This document shows, piece after piece, positions 58,756 through 64,000 of a stretch of DNA of 64,000 bases (position 1 is the stretch's first letter; each line of letters opens with the position of its first letter). The DNA comes from Shewanella algae (lineage in GTDB: Bacteria > Pseudomonadota > Gammaproteobacteria > Enterobacterales > Shewanellaceae). The translations under genes and the position numbers were made by a program. The DNA lies in NCBI RefSeq assembly GCF_009183365.2, contig NZ_CP068230.1, positions 378,501 to 442,500 on the forward strand, in the 5' to 3' direction. The notes beneath the pieces are model-generated. The model saw only the letters and a program-made list of their open reading frames with translations. It made no database searches and had not been told where the DNA came from.

Positions 58756-59676
58756 ATGATTTTTCAAAGAACTGTTGAAAAAATGGTAAAGACCACCGGT
58801 GTCGGTTTGCACTCCGGCAATAAGGTGACTTTGACTATCAAGCCCGCACCAGTCAATACAGGGATCGTACTCGTGCGCACCGATATGCAGCCGGCAGTGG
58901 AGATTGCTGCCAAGGCAGAGCAGGTTCGTGAAACGACTATGTGTACGGCTCTGGTCAATGATGAAGGTGTTCGCATCTCAACGATTGAGCATCTGTTTGC
59001 TGCACTCGCGGGTTTGGGAATCGACAATGCCGTTATTGAAGTGGATGCTCCCGAGATCCCTATCATGGATGGCAGTGCCAGCCCTTTTGTATTCCTGCTG
59101 CAAAGCGCGGGGATCAAAGATCAGTCAGCGGCCAAGAAATATCTGAAAATCAAGCGCACAGTGCGTGTTGAAGACGGTGATAAGTGGGCTGAACTGCGAC
59201 CTTTCAAAGGTTTCAGAGTCGATTTTGCCATCGATTTCAATCACCCTGAAATCGCCCGTAGTCAACAGCATATGGTGATGGATTTTTCCTCTTCTGCCTT
59301 TGTGAAAGATATCAGTCGTGCCAGAACCTTTGGTTTTATGCGTGATATCGAGTATCTGCGTGCCAACAACCTGGCATTGGGCGGCAGTATGGAAAACGCG
59401 GTTGTGCTTGATGAATATCGTGTCCTCAACCCCGATGGCCTGCGTTATGAGGATGAATTTGTTAAGCACAAGATTCTGGATGCGTTTGGTGACCTGTATG
59501 TGGCGGGTCACGCCATAGTCGGAGAATTCTGTGCCTACAAGACGGGGCATGCCCTGAACAACCAGCTGGTGCGGGCATTGCTTGCCCAGCAGGATGCCTG
59601 GGAGTTGGTCAGCTTCGAAAAAGAAGCGGATGTGCCTGTCAGCTTTATGATGCCATCCAATGTCGTGATGGCTTAA
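58756..59676 (+). CDS. lpxC: UDP-3-O-acyl-N-acetylglucosamine deacetylase
   Basis: A 306-residue zinc deacetylase that makes the first committed step of lipid A. Zinc and catalytic residues lie in STIEHLFAALAGLGIDNAVIEVDAPEIPIMDGSA (His near residue 79) and in HKILDAFGDLYVAGHAIVGEF (the HxxxD pair near 238-242). The start MIFQRTVEKMVKTTGVGLHSG is typical. In E. coli LpxC is limited by FtsH degradation through its C-terminal tail; here the tail reads SFMMPSNVVMA. It converges on dciA with an 8-base gap. Confidence 0.97.
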   Translation: MIFQRTVEKMVKTTGVGLHSGNKVTLTIKPAPVNTGIVLVRTDMQPAVEIAAKAEQVRETTMCTALVNDEGVRISTIEHLFAALAGLGIDNAVIEVDAPEIPIMDGSASPFVFLLQSAGIKDQSAAKKYLKIKRTVRVEDGDKWAELRPFKGFRVDFAIDFNHPEIARSQQHMVMDFSSSAFVKDISRARTFGFMRDIEYLRANNLALGGSMENAVVLDEYRVLNPDGLRYEDEFVKHKILDAFGDLYVAGHAIVGEFCAYKTGHALNNQLVRALLAQQDAWELVSFEKEADVPVSFMMPSNVVMA

Positions 59677-59684
59677 TCGTAAAA

Positions 59685-60137
59685 CTAGGACTGCCTTTTA
59701 CGGCTGGCTAATGCAGCCAGCCGTTTTAGTTTCTGGCCCAGCTCGCCCTCGGTGTGTTCGGCCAGTGCATTAATATGTGAAGCTGCAGTTTCACTCAGCT
59801 GTCTGTGAACCACTTGGGGTTTTGCCCCCGATGTTGCCAGTGCCGGGTTGACTTTAACCTCAATAGCGGTAAGCATTGGGAGCGTTTCTGCCTGAAGTTG
59901 GGCAAGAAGTTTGGTTTTTTGAAAGTTAATCCTGGCGGCCCAAGCGGCGGAAGGGGTCTCAATAACCAGCACACTTTGGCGCAGATTGGCAACTTTCAGC
60001 TGTTCGCTGACAGGGCCTGACAGCAGTTGTTTGACATGCTGGTTCAGATACAACAAAAGCTCCGCTTTCTCGGCCAGATCGGGCAAACGTCCCGACTGAT
60101 GCAGTAATTGGCTGAGGTGCTGAGGGAGCTTCTTCAT
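59685..60137 (-). CDS. dciA: DUF721/DciA-like protein, probable replicative helicase loader
   Basis: A 150-residue protein with the DciA domain in its first 100 residues: LLYLNQHVKQLLSGPVSEQLKVANLRQSVLVIETPSAAWAARINFQKTKLLAQL, including the conserved SAAWAARLNF-type motif. DciA loads DnaB helicase onto DNA in bacteria that lack DnaC. A helical, charged C-terminal tail follows, as in other gammaproteobacterial forms. A place next to secA is common for this gene. The start at 60137 is only 28 bases from the divergent M23 gene start. The role is inferred from the family. Confidence 0.85.
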   Translation of the reverse strand: MKKLPQHLSQLLHQSGRLPDLAEKAELLLYLNQHVKQLLSGPVSEQLKVANLRQSVLVIETPSAAWAARINFQKTKLLAQLQAETLPMLTAIEVKVNPALATSGAKPQVVHRQLSETAASHINALAEHTEGELGQKLKRLAALASRKRQS

Positions 60138-60165
60138 TACGATAATAAGATGGCTGAATTAGGCT

Positions 60166-61065
60166 ATGAGTGTAACAGTTTTTATTCAAGGTCGGAATGG
60201 CGTGACGCGCTGGCAACCGGGCAAACGCTGGTTGCTGTTGCCTATTTTGCTCCTCGCTGCGGGCACAGGGCTCTATCATTACAACGCCGAGCGATTTGAG
60301 TCGCAACAGGCTAACGTCGACAACGAGCGTCAGGCTCGTGAGCAGCAACAGAAACAAGTCAAAGAACTCAAGCAAGCAACAGAGACTCAGTTGGCAACTC
60401 TGGTGGCGCATGTCGCCAGAATGCAGGCCAAACTGACCCGGCTTGAGGCTCTCGGGCAAACTCTTGCCCAGAATTACCAACTTGAAGAACAGTTCGATTT
60501 CGGCGCCGAGGTAGGTCTGGGTGGTCTAAGCGAGCTGGGTACCAGCATAGAGCTGGAGCAGCTGATCTCTGATATGGATCGGCTGGCATCAGGAATTGAT
60601 AGCAATAATGCTCAGTTGTCACTGCTTGAAACAGTGGCTTCCAATCTCCATATAGATGAAGAGCGTTATATATCAGGGCGGCCAATCAATAAAGGTTGGT
60701 TATCTTCGCCCTACGGTTTACGTAATGATCCTTTCAATGGCCGCAGAACTGTGCATAAAGGCATAGACTTTGCGGGTACAGAAGGAGCCGATGTGATCGC
60801 CACCGGTGGTGGTGTGGTGACATGGGCCGGGAATATGTTTGGCTATGGTGAGTTGGTGGAGATAGATCACGGTAACGGATTGCGCACCCGCTATGGCCAT
60901 AATAAAGCTTTGTCAGTAACTGTAGGTGATGTGGTCGCCAAGGGCGAGAAAATTGCCACCATGGGAAGCACTGGGCGTTCGACAGGACCTCATGTGCATT
61001 ACGAAGTGTTGCGGGGTGGACAGCAGATAGATCCCAAGAAGTACGTCTACCGCAAAGCAGGTTAA
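60166..61065 (+). CDS. M23-family peptidoglycan endopeptidase
   Basis: A 299-residue inner-membrane-anchored LytM-domain protein. A membrane helix (about residues 22-42, WLLLPILLLAAGTGLYHY) is followed by a long coiled coil (about 45-110) and the M23 domain (about 185-295). The zinc ligands are intact: His197 and Asp201 (HKGID), and His276/His278 in HVHYE, so it should be an active peptidase cutting cross-links. It occupies the slot that in E. coli holds secM upstream of secA. The ATG at 60166 is 28 bases from divergent dciA. Confidence 0.9.
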   Translation: MSVTVFIQGRNGVTRWQPGKRWLLLPILLLAAGTGLYHYNAERFESQQANVDNERQAREQQQKQVKELKQATETQLATLVAHVARMQAKLTRLEALGQTLAQNYQLEEQFDFGAEVGLGGLSELGTSIELEQLISDMDRLASGIDSNNAQLSLLETVASNLHIDEERYISGRPINKGWLSSPYGLRNDPFNGRRTVHKGIDFAGTEGADVIATGGGVVTWAGNMFGYGELVEIDHGNGLRTRYGHNKALSVTVGDVVAKGEKIATMGSTGRSTGPHVHYEVLRGGQQIDPKKYVYRKAG

Positions 61066-61123
61066 TTGGAACTGGCCGCCAGACTCGCAAGAGGCTTGGC
61101 CTACAACAGAATAAGTGATTCAG

Positions 61124-63847
61124 ATGTTAGGTAAATTACTGACAAAAGTATTTGGTAGTCGTAACGACCGCACCCTTAAAACCCTGGGCAAGATAGTCAA
61201 CAAGATCAACGCGCTCGAAGGTGAATATGAGCAACTCAGCAATGAGCAGCTCAAGGCCAAAACCCAGGAGTTCCGTGATCGGCTCGAAAAAGGGGAAACC
61301 CTTGACGACATCATGGCCGAAGCCTTTGCCACTGTGCGAGAGGCTTCCAAGCGGGTGTTCGAGATGCGCCACTTCGACGTGCAGTTGATAGGTGGTATGG
61401 TGCTGGACAGCAACCGCATTGCCGAGATGCGCACCGGTGAAGGTAAGACTCTGACCGCCACGCTGCCGGCCTATCTCAATGCACTGACCGGTAAGGGCGT
61501 TCACGTTATTACAGTGAACGACTATCTGGCTCGCCGTGACGCTGACACTAACCGTCCACTGTTTGAATTCCTTGGAATGACGGTTGGGGTTAACGTCGCC
61601 GGTCTTGGTCAGCTGGAAAAGAAAGCTGCCTATAACTCAGATATCACTTACGGCACCAACAACGAATTTGGTTTCGACTATCTGCGCGACAACATGGCGT
61701 TTTCACCACAGGAGCGGGTACAGCGTCCATTGCATTATGCTCTGATAGACGAAGTCGACTCCATTCTTATTGATGAAGCCCGTACACCGCTGATCATCTC
61801 CGGCGCCGCGGAAGACAGCTCTGAGCTCTACATCAAGGTCAACACACTGATCCCTAATCTGATCCGCCAGGATAAAGAAGACTCGGACGACTATGTCGGC
61901 GAGGGTGACTTTAGTGTTGATGAAAAGGCCAAGCAAGTTCACATGACTGAACGTGGCCAGGAAAAAATTGAACTCCTGTTGATCCAGGCCGGACTGCTGG
62001 CCGAAGGGGATTCGCTTTACTCGGCCGCTAATATCTCACTGTTGCACCATGTTAACGCCGCGCTGCGCGCTCACACCCTGTTTGAACGTGATGTTGACTA
62101 CGTTGTGCAGGACGGCGAAGTGATCATCGTCGATGAGCACACTGGCCGTACCATGCAGGGGCGCCGTTGGTCTGAAGGTTTGCATCAGGCGGTGGAAGCC
62201 AAAGAAGGCGTGAAGATCCAGAATGAAAACCAGACTCTGGCTTCTATCACCTTCCAAAACTACTTCCGTCAGTATGAAAAACTGGCCGGTATGACAGGTA
62301 CTGCCGATACCGAAGCCTTCGAATTCCAGCATATCTATGGTTTGGATACCGTAGTCATCCCCACCAACCGGCCGATGATCCGTAACGATATGGCTGACTT
62401 GGTGTACCTCACTGCCAAAGAAAAGTACGCCGCCATTATTCAGGACATCAAAGGGTGCCGTGAACGTGGTCAGCCGGTATTGGTTGGTACAGTTTCCATC
62501 GAACAGTCTGAACTGTTGTCCAACCTGTTGGACCGGGAAAAGATCCCTCACAAGGTACTGAATGCCAAGTTCCACGAAAAAGAAGCTGAAATTGTTGCTC
62601 AGGCCGGACGTAGTGGAGCGGTAACCGTAGCCACCAACATGGCCGGTCGTGGTACGGATATCGTCTTGGGTGGCAGCTGGAAAGCGGAAGTTGAGGAACT
62701 GGAAAACCCAACCGAGGAGCAGATCGCCAAGATCCGTGCCGACTGGCAAGAGCGTCACGATGCCGTGGTTGCTGCCGGTGGTTTGCACATTCTGGGCACA
62801 GAACGTCACGAGTCCCGTCGTATCGATAACCAGCTGCGTGGTCGTTCCGGCCGTCAGGGCGATGCGGGTTCATCACGTTTCTATCTGTCGATGGAAGACA
62901 GCCTGATGCGGATCTTCGCTTCAGATCGCGTTGCCAACATGATGAAGAAGTTGGGCATGGAAGAAGGCGAAGCCATCGAACATCCTTGGGTATCTCGTGC
63001 GATTGAGAATGCCCAGCGCAAAGTGGAAGCCCGTAACTTCGATATTCGTAAGCAGTTGCTGGAATTTGATGATGTCGCCAACGACCAGCGTCAGGTGGTT
63101 TACGCTCAGCGTAACGAACTGATGGATGCCGAAAGCATTGAAGATACCATCAAGACTATTCAGGAAGACGTGATCACAGGCGTTATCGATCAATACATTC
63201 CACCACAGTCAGTTGAAGAGCTCTGGGACGTTCCCGGCCTCGAGCAGCGACTCAAGCAGGAATTTGTTCTGGACTTGCCGCTGCAAGAGTGGCTGGATAA
63301 AGAAGAAGACCTGCACGAAGAGACCCTGCGTGAGCGGATCATTGAATCCTGGCTCAAGGCCTATGAAGCCAAAGAGCAGATGGTAGGCCCTGAGGTGCTG
63401 CGCCAGTTCGAAAAGGCCGTGATGCTGCAGACCCTGGATGGTTTGTGGAAAGAGCACTTGGCTGCCATGGACCACCTGCGTCAGGGAATTCACCTGCGTG
63501 GTTATGCTCAGAAGAACCCCAAACAGGAATATAAGCGTGAGTCCTTTGAGCTGTTCCAGCAGATGTTGGAGTCACTCAAGCACGATGTGATCAGTATTCT
63601 GTCCAAGGTTCAGGTACAGGCTCAATCAGATGTAGATGAAATGGAAGCCCGTCGTCGTGAAGAAGAAGCACGGATCCAACATCAATATCAGCACGCCACA
63701 TCTGAAGCTTTGAATGAAGCCGAACACGATGCTGAAGTTGCTGCACATACTCCAGTTGTGCGTGATGGTGAGAAAGTTGGACGCAACGATCCTTGTCCTT
63801 GCGGCTCAGGTAAAAAATACAAACAGTGTCATGGCAAACTAAGCTAA
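61124..63847 (+). CDS. secA: Preprotein translocase ATPase SecA
   Basis: A 907-residue motor for Sec-dependent export, close to E. coli SecA (901). The DEAD motor has Walker A in MRTGEGKT (about 102-109) and Walker B in LIDEVDSILIDEARTPLIISG, and NMAGRGTDIVLGGSW is in the second nucleotide-binding fold. The C-terminus carries the SEC-C zinc motif CPCGSGKKYKQCHG that binds SecB. The start at ATG 61124 (MLGKLLTKVFGSRNDRTLK) is preferred to 61115, which adds three residues. Ribosome site is weak. No SecM-like arrest leader is seen upstream. Confidence 0.98.
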   Translation: MLGKLLTKVFGSRNDRTLKTLGKIVNKINALEGEYEQLSNEQLKAKTQEFRDRLEKGETLDDIMAEAFATVREASKRVFEMRHFDVQLIGGMVLDSNRIAEMRTGEGKTLTATLPAYLNALTGKGVHVITVNDYLARRDADTNRPLFEFLGMTVGVNVAGLGQLEKKAAYNSDITYGTNNEFGFDYLRDNMAFSPQERVQRPLHYALIDEVDSILIDEARTPLIISGAAEDSSELYIKVNTLIPNLIRQDKEDSDDYVGEGDFSVDEKAKQVHMTERGQEKIELLLIQAGLLAEGDSLYSAANISLLHHVNAALRAHTLFERDVDYVVQDGEVIIVDEHTGRTMQGRRWSEGLHQAVEAKEGVKIQNENQTLASITFQNYFRQYEKLAGMTGTADTEAFEFQHIYGLDTVVIPTNRPMIRNDMADLVYLTAKEKYAAIIQDIKGCRERGQPVLVGTVSIEQSELLSNLLDREKIPHKVLNAKFHEKEAEIVAQAGRSGAVTVATNMAGRGTDIVLGGSWKAEVEELENPTEEQIAKIRADWQERHDAVVAAGGLHILGTERHESRRIDNQLRGRSGRQGDAGSSRFYLSMEDSLMRIFASDRVANMMKKLGMEEGEAIEHPWVSRAIENAQRKVEARNFDIRKQLLEFDDVANDQRQVVYAQRNELMDAESIEDTIKTIQEDVITGVIDQYIPPQSVEELWDVPGLEQRLKQEFVLDLPLQEWLDKEEDLHEETLRERIIESWLKAYEAKEQMVGPEVLRQFEKAVMLQTLDGLWKEHLAAMDHLRQGIHLRGYAQKNPKQEYKRESFELFQQMLESLKHDVISILSKVQVQAQSDVDEMEARRREEEARIQHQYQHATSEALNEAEHDAEVAAHTPVVRDGEKVGRNDPCPCGSGKKYKQCHGKLS

Positions 63848-63863
63848 CACACTGTAAGTCATT

Positions 63864-63890
63864 AAAGGCAATCTCCGGATTGCCTTTTTT
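63864..63890 (+). terminator. secA terminator
   Basis: AAAGGCAATC (63864-63873), loop TCCG, GATTGCCTTT (63878-63887), T-run to 63890. Confidence 0.92.
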
Positions 63891-63931
63891 GTTGCTTTTA
63901 AAACGCGTTTTTTGCTCCACAAACTCACAAA

Positions 63932-63940
63932 TGTGGATAA
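63932..63940. promoter_or_regulatory. Consensus DnaA box
   Basis: TGTGGATAA is the exact complement of the DnaA box TTATCCACA. A single copy in a short intergenic stretch at the right edge may be chance. Confidence 0.35.
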
Positions 63941-64000
63941 CTCTGGGGGTAAAAAGTGCTTAACGTGTGACTAACCCTATGGCCTCAAAAAAGATCGCAA

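Noticed and set aside
61066..61123. Possible SecM-like arrest peptide before secA
   Set aside because: There is no short open frame with a signal and arrest sequence; the preceding gene is an M23 peptidase with an intact active site.

Overview
The window is chromosomal DNA of a gammaproteobacterium, most likely a Shewanella. The pointers are a GntR-regulated prpBC propionate locus, an nrtR-prs-nadV NAD salvage cluster, a division and cell-wall cluster with no ddlB between murC and ftsQ, a DciA-like gene next to secA, and the neighbourhoods rarD-yigI-recQ, slmA-dut-coaBC-radC-rpmBG and rph-pyrE. The genus call is inference from gene content and protein sequence; no search was run. I saw no insertion sequence, prophage, integron, CRISPR array, tRNA or rRNA. 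Almost everything is core genome, and the less ordinary signals are in regulatory regions and a few accessory genes.

Layout. 1-2214 (minus): prpC (cut by the left edge), prpB and their GntR regulator, with repeated operator palindromes upstream. 2632-5057: a DUF523 protein and two tandem PlsC-type acyltransferases. 5586-7901: a zinc/cadmium/lead P1B ATPase behind a MerR-type promoter. 7981-12146: an operon of a YjhX-family small protein with two methyltransferases, then a divergent AraC regulator and MFS exporter. 12333-21500: yicC, rph, pyrE, folE, a secreted S9 peptidase, slmA, dut, coaBC, radC, rpmB and rpmG. 21979-29188: argA with ArgR-box-like sites, a PH-like membrane protein, rarD, a YigI-like thioesterase, recQ, and a TPR sensor with a degenerate GGDEF domain.

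29491-34343 is leuABCD behind a leucine-rich leader peptide and attenuator. 34852-38413 holds a FadL-type porin, a small exported SnoaL-like protein preceded by three 32-bp imperfect tandem repeats, and glpK. 38503-41828 is nrtR with the prs-nadV operon and two NrtR-type operators. 42763-59676 is the dcw cluster (mraZ, rsmH, ftsL, ftsI, murE, murF, mraY, murD, ftsW, murG, murC, ftsQ, ftsA, ftsZ, lpxC), mostly with 1-11 base overlaps. A convergent dciA-like gene, an M23 endopeptidase and secA close the window.

The genes work together as follows. prpBC feeds propionyl-CoA carbon to pyruvate and succinate. leuABCD makes the leucine precursor. prs-nadV makes PRPP and then NMN from nicotinamide. 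The dcw cluster turns UDP-MurNAc into lipid II and builds the divisome, and lpxC commits carbon to lipid A. The best candidate for an under-described system is the YjhX plus two-methyltransferase operon. The 32-bp repeat array, the double-hairpin leader of rpmBG, the degenerate-GGDEF sensor and the stand-alone ftsQ promoter also deserve attention.
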